This document shows, piece by piece, positions 49,001 to 61,000 of a stretch of 64,000 bases of DNA (its first letter is position 1; every line of letters starts with the position of its first letter). Made by a program: the position numbers and the translations under genes. The notes below the pieces were generated by a model. It was not told where the DNA came from, made no database searches, and was given only the letters and a program-made list of their open reading frames with translations. The DNA comes from Hydractinia symbiolongicarpus. Lineage: Eukaryota > Cnidaria > Hydrozoa > Anthoathecata > Hydractiniidae. The DNA is taken from the NCBI RefSeq assembly GCF_029227915.1, contig NC_079878.1:9796001-9860000 (forward strand). Reading direction: 5' to 3'.

Positions 49001-52000
49001 ATAGGGTTGTTCAAATTGGATCAAACTTGGCACATTTATAGTACGTCATAAAAGGAACCAAATAGCAGCAATAAATTTTTGCTTGCGTCAGCACATTTTT
49101 TGTAACATCATCAGAAGCTTGAAATTTGTTAGAAATGCAACTAAATACTTAAAGTTTAATTACTTTTGTTCCATGCATCCTAATTGAAGTTTCTGAAAGC
49201 TAAATAAAAGTTACTTAACATATTTTCTGGTTTTAACGTGGTTCAGTTAAAATAGTGCCAAAAATTGCCCAAAAAACCTTTTTTTTTTTCGATTTCTGAG
49301 TAAAATCCAACGAAATTGGGAAATCAGGTTAATCACATGTCCAAATTATGCAAAATGATTCTTCTTAATAAAACAAAGTTTTGTTGCAAGTTTCAAGTTC
49401 TTAAGATAATCCTAACAGGAGTTATTAAATTTTCCCCATTATAAGGATTTCATAGAAATTTTTAGGGGTAGTTTCGAGTAATGCCCTATATCAAGGCCTG
49501 TGAAAGGTATAGGACCTAAAACTTTGGCACGCAGGTGTCTAATAGATAAATATTGAAACACTATATTGAAAATTATGCGTTGCTTTAAATCAATTACTAC
49601 TTTTAGTAACACATGATTTTCTCAATAGCAAATTTTCTCCTTAGGCGAGTGTCAAAGTCTAAATCTGCCCCTGTTTCCAATATGTTTCCAATAAAATTTT
49701 TCCCTTTTTTCAAATTTCTCTCGAATATAAAAACAGGCTAGTTTATTCTATTTATTTCGTACCACATAGACGCTCTATCAAAAGTTAAAAATTCCTAGTA
49801 AAATTAGAATAGATATTTTTTGAAAATATTGTGTGGTTAGTTCTCAAACAAAACTAATTATAAAATTTTATTTTCTGATCTGACAAAATACTTAATTCTT
49901 TTGTATCACATATTGTAGCTGTGTTTAACTTTTTTAGAATACTAAAAAAAAGCCAGAACTTCTTATCATTGCTGGCTGTTTCAAAGGGATTACAGGATAC
50001 TTGAATAATTTTTCCCAATCTGTTGCAGAAGGTAGGTTAGTTTTAAAATAAAGATTTCATACAAAGAAGAAAAAAGAAATCAAAAAACTAAGCAAAAGAC
50101 TTTATTTTTTCCTTACAGATTTATAAAGTCTTCAACGTTTTTGTAACAGACTTTTTATTTTTAAATCAAAGCATCTTTATAGTTTTTAATTTCTTTTTAA
50201 TTTGTTCATCTTTAAGTTGGTTTTTTATCACACTGTATGTTCATATTTCAAAAGAAACTTAACCAATTTTAAAGATCTGTTATTTCGTATCTTGTTGCAA
50301 TTTGTGGATATTAAACACCTCTTAACGAAAAATGTAATCAAATTTTAAAGATCTGTTATTTCGCGTCTTGATACCATTTGTGGAGATTTAACACCTCTTA
50401 ATGAAAAAGTGTAATCAACTTTAATTCGCATTGAAAATGCTCTTTTGATTGCTTTTCTGAATGCAGAACTAGTTAATGCATACATTATAGGATTGGTAAC
50501 TCCTGCAAGCAGGCATGGTATTAAAATGTATCGAAGGAGTCTCGATTTCTCATATTCTGCTTGTATGTTATTTCCGAAGTATGAAAGTGAGCTCAACATC
50601 CAATAAAGACCAAAGGGTGACCAACATACTAAGAATGCGGCTATTAATGCTCCGAGAAGAACAATAACATGTTTCCTATGTTTCAATTTTGATCTGTTCG
50701 CAACTGATGGTGTAGGCTGTATCTTGTATAAGTGATAAATTGTCATTAGATATGTCACAGTCATTACCATAGTTGGAACAAGTAAACCAAATATAAACAG
50801 GAAAGCATTATATAGCAGTCCAGTAATAGCACTAAACAAATGCTTTCTTACACAAAAGCCATGTATTTGGTCCAACTCCCATGAGAACAGGTTTGGCACC
50901 AATGATAAATAACCACACAACCAAAAGCATGTTAAATATACTTTTGTTTTTTGTTTATTAACATGTCCTAATAATGGCTTTTTAATAACAAGATAACGTG
51001 TTATTGAGGTGAATGTTATACATATAACACAAGTGAAAGCTCCTCCAAAGAATCCACAAAGTCCGTCTGTAAAGCCACATATTATGCTGTCAAAGTATTT
51101 TGATTTGTTCCCAACAGTGCTTAAGTCCACAGCTATAAATGGTATTATACCTATATTCTGTGCGATGTTTGAGGCAGATATGTGAACGAGACACAAATTA
51201 AATTTTGTAACCTGTATGCCATGGGAATTGTAAGTATAAATGACCAAGCCGTTCATGCATACTGTAAACACGATTATTATGGTATATATAATGTAAAGTG
51301 TTACTCGTAGAGAATCAGAAAACAAAATCTCAACATCTGTAAAACTAGCATTGGTTGTATTAAAATCCATAACTCCCCAAATTATTTTCCTTTTCCTTAC
51401 TTCGCAACATCTAAAAGTTCTTAAATATGTACAACAGCTGCGTTTACTAATAAATTATTGTTGTTCAATGTAATTGAACAGAAACTCTAACAGTACTAAA
51501 ATTTTCTTGTGAGTAGGTTTTAACATTCCTTGGCATTATGTGGGGGCAAATTTAATAAAATCCTCAAAAGCTTTATAACAAATATCTATAATTGTTTTCA
51601 ATCAATGAATAAATAATTGATTTGTTTAATAAGACTTCTATGTGAATAAATACATTCGGAACAGATGCATTGAATGAAGTAAAAAAAGAAAAAAGCATAG
51701 TGTTTAATTATAATTTTTATTTGTATACCATGGCATGCCCATAATACTTTTTATTGTGCACGATATTTTCATCTTTTACTTTACGCTGTTTATTTTTCAC
51801 AACTGAAAATTACCAAAGTAAACAAACAAATGTTTTAAACGTAATAGATTATCTTACAGAAAAATTATGCATATCACTAAAGCCTATTATACATTGAGAT
51901 GAGTGTATAATTCTTAAAAAAAATCAGGTTCTGCTGAGTCCAAAAAAGTGTGTATGCTATTTTCAGTTTCAACACCAACAGCTGAGATCCTTTCTTCGGC

Positions 52001-55000
52001 CTTTATGCTGCAAAAAAGTTTTTTACAAGTACTGCTCTCATTGTAGAGTTGAAAACTCAAATGCTTAAGAATAAGTATTAATAAGTACATACAGAAGTGT
52101 TTTGCATATAAAACATATTGATAGAATAGGGAAGGATCATAAAAACAGATAAACAAGACCTTATTTCTTTATTCAAATATCATAAACAATGGTGTTGCTT
52201 GGAAATTCAAATGAGAACCAAAATTATTAGACTAATCTACTACAGAATTTAAAATGGTATTCACCATTGTAGATCAATTACCTTGAAACTTTCAGGAAAC
52301 AAATTGGATGTATTTCTGCATGCGTTACCTTAACCTGATTTCCTTATAGGTTCAAAGCATGCACCAGATATATATAGATACGCAAAGAAATGCATAGTTT
52401 TAACTGTAAGTGTTTTTTATATCCTCATTTTTTAATGTTAATCCCTATAATAATATGTGTTAAATTACTGGGAAGGCCTAATAGGAGGGTACATTAAGAT
52501 TTTTAGGATAAATTTTAGGAACAGCTTTTTTGTACTTATTAAGGAATGATCTCAAAAATATCTGACTTTGCTTGCTTTGTGATCAATTAATTAGACAAAA
52601 AAATACCATATTTGGTCTTGTTATTTAACCCTATTCAGTCCGGGGGGGGGGGGGGGGGGGGGGATTCCGCCTCCCCTGACGGTTTTTTTTTAATAACTCC
52701 TGATTGCTTAGTTATATGGCTATGATACTTACTGAGTTTCAACATTTATCTATTAGACACCTGCATGCTAATTTTTTAGGTCCCATACCTTTCAGAGGCT
52801 CTGATATTGGCCATTACTCGAAACTACCCCTAAAAATCTCTATGAAGTCCTTATAGTGGGGAAAATATAATAACTCCTGTTAGGATTATCCTTAGAACTT
52901 GAAACTTGCAACACAACTTTGTTTCGTCAAGAAGAATCATTGTGAATAATTTGAACATGTGACTAATCCGATTTCCCGATTTTTTCTGATTTCACCCGAA
53001 AATCGGAATAAAACGGATTTTCGGGCAATTTTTGGCAATTTTTTATCCGATCCATGTAAAAACCGGAAGATATGTTAAACAACTTTTACTTAGCTTTCAG
53101 AAACTTCAAACAGAATGTAAAAATTCGCTCTAGAACAAAAGTAATTATATTTTAAGCAGATAGTGGCATTTTTAACAATTTTCAAGCTTCTGATGACGTC
53201 ACAGAAAATGTGCTGACGCAAGCGAAAGTTTAATGGCGCCATTTTGTTCCTTTTAAACCGTACTATAAGTGTGCCAAGTTTGATTCAATTTGAACAATCC
53301 TATGAAAAGTTATTGAGGGGGGGGGCGGAATCCGCCCCTCTGGTCATAGTATGTTCGAAAAACCCCGGACCGAATAGGGTTAAAGGGGTCCCCTATTAAA
53401 CAAAATACATTTCACATCATCTGATTGCAAGAAATATAATTTAAAAAAGATGACATATTATGAAAAAAGCATGTTAGTTAATAGGGACTAAATAGAACAG
53501 ATAATAAGTTATAGAATCTCTTCAAAAGTCAAATAGGATTGCATTTCCAATAATTTAAATATCTGCATTTCTCAAGAATTTTAGTTGAAAATTCTTATAA
53601 TGTGGTTAAGGTAAAAGTGACCAGGAAGGAAAGTTTTATGCCAGTTGTCTTGGTGAATCTTACGATTAACATTTCTTCTTGGAATGAAATGTTTTATGAA
53701 TTTCAATCACAATTTGCTCTAATGAAAATGGCTGAAAGACAATTATTAACTTTTTTTTCTAGCTAAAAGATAAATTTGTTTCAGCAACTTTAATATTAAA
53801 ACAGCAGGTTCTAGTCTGTATAAATAAGTGCATTAAAAACTGTAATAAATAGGACAATGCATTGAGGGATAATATTTCTTCTCTTCCATGGCCTTGCAAT
53901 TTATTTTTAGCCTGTTGCTTTGTACAGTCATGTAGTAAGGTTTTTTGAGGACTAAACTTGGTCTTAAAAACTATATTAATATGTGATATATGAAATGTTG
54001 ATATTTGCTAAGCATAAACCTTGTTGAACTGCAATGTCTTATTACTGCCAACAGGTAACCATTAGTAATGTAACAGTTAATAATGTCCCTTGGTAAATTG
54101 TGATGACCAAATCAAAATATTGCTGGCAAAAACATATTTTCTTTTTGTACATTAAAATATTTTATAGGATTACGGCAGATATGACGCTCCAAAAGGTAAT
54201 GTAAAATATACCTCTATCATTTTTTTTGTTTTATTTTTGATCTAATTGTTATTGTCTTTAACAAGGTTATACAATGTGTTGGAATATCTGGACAAAAATC
54301 TGTACTTTTTTCATTTTTTCCAACATTGTTTGAATTTTAAGCTTTTAATAATTTTAATAATCAAACAGAAAAATCAAAAACTAATTAATCATTTTAATTA
54401 AGAAAGCTTTTCATGTATAGTTATAGTAATTAGAGTTGGGAGTAATAGAACTAAGATTTATTTTAAAAGATTTCAGTATACCTGACTAGTAATTGAAAAT
54501 TTTCAAAATAAAACTTACGGATTGATGAAAATCTGTTTTTTTTTTAAAACAAAACAGTATAACCATATCTTTTGTTTTTATCAAACATTGGCTATGTAGG
54601 ATACACCTTTTTCAATCAACTTTTTTTCTGTGCAGCAGAGTAATTACGAAAAACACAGCATGATTACAAAATTCACAGCATGATTATGATAGAATCTCCG
54701 CCTTTTCACTTTGTGGTTTCCTCATTTATATAGTTGGTACGCAAATAAAGATAAGACAGATTGGACTTCTTAATTTTATATTCTTGTAACAGGACATATT
54801 TATTTACCTTGCCTTGGGCCATAATTTGAATCTATTGCTTTTAAAATAGTAATAATTGTGTTTTAACTCAAGTATAACGTAAGAATTGAGATAATTCATC
54901 AGTGAGAATTTTGATTGCCCAATAAGGCCCCTGAAAGCTTTAAATATGTAATTTTTTTCTTATTTCAGAAAATTAACGTGCAATGATTTTAACATAAAAG

Positions 55001-58000
55001 TAATTAATGCAAAAGAAATTACCGTGGTCAAGGAACTTTTACCTTAGTTTTTAAATAAAATTAAAACAGTTTCCACAAGTGGGTTTTAAATTATATGAAA
55101 TTACGTATTTAAATCTAGTAGGGAGAAAAACATAAGAATATTAGTTTATAACCAAAATAGTAGTTTTGTTTCTAACACAAGAACACAATAATTGAGTAGA
55201 TATATGAGGTAGATATATTTTATAGTAGTTTTTTTTGTTATTATGTCATATATACAAGTTGTCACCTTTGTTTCATGGAGGATTAGAAATACCAAAAAGG
55301 TGTTTGCAAATTGGTTTAATAAAAAATTTAAAAAAATGGCTATCCTTAAAGAGAAGGTGCAAAACTATTTTTGTTATATGGATAATGCAGATAATGTAAG
55401 AAATTTTATAATAATCACTTGAGGAGAGCATAGAAAAAGATAAAGAATCAGAAGAATCAGAAACAAATGTGATAAAACTAAAGTGTATCAAGCAAGAACT
55501 TTTAAAAAATATTTTTGACACACTTTCTGGACAATGTTTTTTTACTTTTTACATTTAAAAAATGTATTAAATGCATAAATAAACATCTTAAGATATTTGT
55601 CCATGTTAAATTAATTATAAACGTATGATATGCTGTATGAAATTATGGCAAACCGTATTACCGCAATGGCGCATTAATTTATTGAAATAGATGAATCTTC
55701 CATATGCAGCATTTGGCACACTCTACTTTAAACTTGTATTCAGTTTGTTGTTATTTTGAATTTGCCATGACCATTATGAAACTTTCAAACATTTTTTTAC
55801 AGCTGCCCTGACATTATTGAAACGCCACTGTGCACTATTCAAAGAACTTATCACAGATGACGCAGAGGTATTTGTGTAGTAATTAGTGTACAAATCATTT
55901 CTTAAGTTTATTATATACTCTACATCGTTTTTGTGAAGTGTATCAAGAAAATCATTTATAATTGAGAATAAAAAAATATTTAGTAGCAACAAAATGCAAA
56001 CAAGGTAAGAAAAAATTGTATTAAATGAGCTAGCTAGGTCAACTAGCTCTAAATCGTTCTTCAATCGTTTACTTTTATTAGGTAATTTATAAAGCTTTGG
56101 AACAATGGAACAGCCACATCAACAGAGACTTAAAATACCTAGCAATCTCAACAACAGATGCAATACTAGAACAAGTAAGTTCATGTTGTTTGCTTAATGG
56201 ACTAAATTTACATGAAAAATTATAAGGCATTTAAGGGTTTTCTCTTCGTACAATGCTACCGTCAAAAAATCACATGTCCTTCTGCAAAATGATCAATTAT
56301 TGTAGGTCAGCAACTGCAACTGATATTTTTGTCCGCTTTAGTCAGCATTTGCAGAGTACCAACTTGCAATTACAGGGCTAAAAATTAAAATAAAAGGTAA
56401 AATACCTAACAGGACTAATCATTACGTCAGTTTTATATCTACTTGTATTATATTGTGCTATATACACAGTCAATGTTGTTTGTATTGTTTTCCCATTGAT
56501 CTTTCTTTCTGTTTCTTTAATTTTTTCTTTTTTGTTTCCATTTTTTATTTTATGGCAATATGTGGCCGTCCAAGGGAATTTGATTACAAATAATTTACGT
56601 TAATTAGTGTGTAAAGTTGATGCTTTAGCACTAAATGTTGAGATTTATTTTAAATACTCATGTTAATCACCTTTTTAAGTTCCAAGTAATAAAATTTATA
56701 AGATGTAATGGAACTTAATTTTGATAATTAAGCCTGGTTGGAAAGTTTTTACCTGGTGCGTGATTATTATCATGCACTTTAATTTTTTTAGATTCATGAT
56801 TTTGACCTTCATAACAAAAAAACAGCTATCGTCATTTAGCATTTTTAGCATAGCAAAGTAACTATAAATTCTTTGAAATAAAGTATCTGCAACTATTTTT
56901 CTTTTTTGTTTTGTAGTATTATGTTGTTCTTCTGACTGATTCGATTAATAAATACGCACTGTCTTGACTATCACTAAAATAATCTACCATTTGTAAAAAT
57001 ACACATGAAAAGCAAAGTAGATGCCATTGATCTGAAATAAACAGCCTCAGTTTTGGCCTTATATTAAATAAAGTTATCAAAGAAAACACAGGCAGGAGGC
57101 CTGTGTTTTCTTTGATAACTGAAGTTTGTATTTAAGTTTGTATTTAAGCTAGTAATTTACTATTTTAACAATCTTTGTTAGTGCTAACATGCTTCTATAA
57201 CGATATCTGAAATCAATTTTTTTTTACCTAATTTCGACAGGTATTTGGCTTAGTTTTTATTTTCAAACCTACTTTGTATCATATATTTGTCAATGTATCA
57301 TATATTTACCTGAAAATATTCATATATTCTCATATATTTGCCCTAATTTTGGTCATGTATTCATATATTTTGTATGACAATTTCCCCTAGGAAGCCTGAA
57401 AACATTTCTTTTAACACATAAGCATTGGATTTATTTTTTCAGAAAATGCTGGTGCATTTGTAATTTTCCATGTTTTGATAGTTAGTTCACAAAACATATA
57501 ATTTTGTAACATACATTTTTTATTTCTTTATCATTAAAACGTTCATAATTTTTTATACTTAATTTTTTTCCTGACAGTTTTATAATCGAAATTTAAATTT
57601 TATATAACCACAAGCAGACACAAACTGAGTATTCATCATCATCATCATCATCATTCTCGGCTTAACGTCCGTTTTCCATGCTAGCATGGGTTGGATGGGG
57701 TATAATAATGACCCTCTTCCAATCTGATCTAGACTGTGTTAGATCTAAACTCAACTTCCTCTCTATCAAGTCTGTCCTTATAACCTCCTGCCAAGTCTTT
57801 CTCGGTCTGCCTCTGGGCTTTGCCCCAGGAACTATCAAGTCTCTACACTTTCTTACCCAATTATCCTCCTCCATTCTTTCCAAGTGCCCCAGCCAATTTA
57901 ATCTTCTTATCTGGATAACATCTTTAATTCTACAGAGACTTAGCCTGCTTCTTAGCTCATCTAAACTCTTTCTGTCTCTCAAACTGGCATTACACATCCA

Positions 58001-61000
58001 CCTAACCATTCTCATATCATTCCTTTCTAATTGGTCAAGATCTTCCTGCTTCACTGCCCATGTCTCACTACCGTACAACATAACACTTCTTACACAGGCC
58101 TCATACAACCTACCTTTTACCTCAATTGACAGGACTCTGCTGGTCAATAAAGGAAGTAACTCTCTAAACTTTTTCCAAGCAGAACCTATCCTGCAAGTAA
58201 CACTTCTTCCAACACCCCCTTCACTGCCCAACATATCACCTAAGTAACAGAAGTTCTTAACTATCTCTAACGAGCCACTGTTGTACATCATTAAAGCTGG
58301 AAATACTTCATTCTCTATAATCTCACCTTTGCAACGCTTGCATACAAACTGTATGCCAGCTCTTAACCTTCCACTAATACTACTGCACTTCTTATGTACC
58401 CAATGCTTGCAAGTCTGACAAAAAATTGAGTTACTACCAACCCCTTTCCTGCAAACTCCACAAGGCCACTTTCCAACTACAAGGTCACACTTGACTGCAA
58501 TGCTACTTATCATGACTTTAGACTTTGCTGTGTTCACCTTCAGCCTTTTCTCTTCTAGTCCTTTCTTCCATTTCTCAAACTTTTAAACTAATTCTTCCAT
58601 CGACTCTGCTATGAGAACCAAATCATCTGCATACAATAACTCCCATGGGCAACCTGTTCTGAACTCCATCGACAGCGCTTCTAAGACTAGAATAAACAAC
58701 AAAGGACTAAGTACAGAACCCTGATGTACACCAACATTTACACTAAATTCATCACTAAGTGAATCGTTAATCCTGACACGACTTCTAGCATTGCTGTACA
58801 TAGACTGAACCATCGTAACTAGCCACTCATCCACACCTAATTTTCTCATAGCCCACCAAATAACTTTACGTGGCACTCTATCAAAAGCTTTCTCTAAATC
58901 TACAAAGGCAAAATAGAGATTCTTTCTCTTTCCTAAATACTTTTCCTGAAGCTGTCTGAGTAAAAATATTGCATCTGTAGTGCCACGCCCTGGAACAAAA
59001 CCAAATTGCATCTTATCTATATCAATTCTTTCTCTAAGTAACTTATCAATCACTCTTTCAATAACTTTCATTACTTGATCAACCAACTTCAAACCTCTAT
59101 AGTTACCCCTTTCTAATGCATCACCCTTGCCCTTGAAACAATTCACTATTACACTCGACTGCCACTCACTCGGAATAGCACCATCCTTTATAATCTGGTT
59201 AGCAAGACTTGTAATAAGCTCAACTCCAATATATCCAGATGCTTTTACCATCTCTGCAACAATACCTGATACTCCTGCAGCCTTGCCAATCTTCATTTTC
59301 CTAATAGCCTCCACTACCCATTCTGTCTTGATCTGCATGGCTGGCCCTTCTACGACATCATCATCAGACAAATTATCCTCGTCCCAATCAAACTTAGTGT
59401 TAAGCAACCTCTGATAATGTTTCTTCCAAGCTACCCTTTTCTCCTCCTCTGTGCTAGCCAAAACACCTTCATCATTACGTATACACTTCTCACCTACAAT
59501 GTCTTGATTAGTCTTCTTCATTTGCTTTGCTATCTTGAATACCTCATTGCGCTGGTCTTCCCTTCTTAACACATCTGCAAATCTGTTTCTCTCTGCTTCT
59601 GATTTTGCCTTATACACTGCTGTACGAGCCCGACGCTTAGCTTCTAAGTAAATATTTTTACTACCACCTGACTTCCACTCTTTCCAAAGTTTCCTCTTTT
59701 CCTTTATACACTGGTCAACCTCATTATTCCACCACCAGGTCTGTCTATGTCTAGCTGGTCCTTTTGTCCACCCACAGGTATCATCAGAAGCTTCTAGAAG
59801 ACAATTCTTCAAAGTAGTACAAGTACTTTCAACATTGTCACTATCACATTGACTATTGTAGGCTAACTGCTGAACATTGTCACTATCACATTGACTATTG
59901 TAGGCTAACTGCTGAACTTTTGCACTAAATTGTCTTGCTACAATCTCTTCCTTCAGCTTCCAGACTTTTCGACGGGGCCTGTACTTTCCCTTGGCTTCTC
60001 TAAAACTCTTCAAGATAATATCACAAACCAGCAACCTATGCTGGGAAACACACTCTTCCCCCGATATAACTTTCACGTCCTTCACCATTTTCTTGTCTGA
60101 CTTTCTAACCAAAAAGTAATCTATCTGTGTCTTACAACCATCTGACTCATATGTTATCAGCCTACCCTGTCTCTTACTGAATGATGTGTTGCAAACCACC
60201 ATGTCCGTTGCCATTCCAAACTCAAGCAATCTCTCCCCTTCCTTATTTCTGCTCCCAAATCCATAGCCTCCATGCACACCTCTATAACCTTCAGATGACT
60301 TCCCAACATGACCATTAAAGTCGCCGCCCACCATGACAAGTTCAGTGTCTCCAAACTTTGATGTGACTGCTATTAACTCATCATAAAACTTATCTTTATC
60401 TTCATCACTGAGTCCACACTGTGGAGCATAAACTGACAGAAAAGTGACAATCCTATTACCTATCAAAAACTTTATCACTATAATACGACTATTAACACGC
60501 ATAACATCTATTACTTTTTCTACCCACTTCTCTGCAACGAATATGCCAACTCCTCCATATCCATCAGTATTACCAATCCAAAAAAGCTTATACCTTGCCC
60601 TCCTACCTTCCACAAATCTCACTGAAGCTCCTCTCCACCTAACTTCCTGAACACAACACATATCAACAGATCTACGTTCTAACATTTCAACTACTTCACC
60701 TGCTCTACCTCTCAGAGTACCAACATTTACACTAGCCATCCTCAACCTAGTGTTATCTACCTTGTGATGTGATAGCTGGGTAACGGTCTGACGATGCTCA
60801 CATCTGACATCTGTCCTACCGTGCGCGACACCTTCACTCCTTAGAGTTCCAGCCCCGTTTACGCAGTTTGTCTGATTAACTATTCTTACGGCCATTAATA
60901 AAGAGTTTTGGCATTGTTTTACAGCTGGATGCCCTTCCTAGCGCCAACCGTTCACAGACCGGACTGGGTGTTTTTTAAAGTGACACCATCACTTTAAACT

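Larger units (their letters stand above)
47140..49675. mobile_element. possible composite element bounded by CAGGGGC(G/A)GAT ends
   Basis: CAGGGGCGGATACAGGATTT at 47140 and its shorter inverse (ATCTGCCCCTG, ending about 49675) are inverted for about 11 bases, with TTTCC directly outside both. Inside are the RTE tail at 47575 and the piggyBac-type MITE at 48914, which would then be later insertions. The pairing could be chance because only 11 bases match. Confidence 0.35.

Noticed and set aside
57678-58247. 189-residue plus-strand ORF
   Set aside because: Antisense shadow of the RTE ORF on the minus strand.
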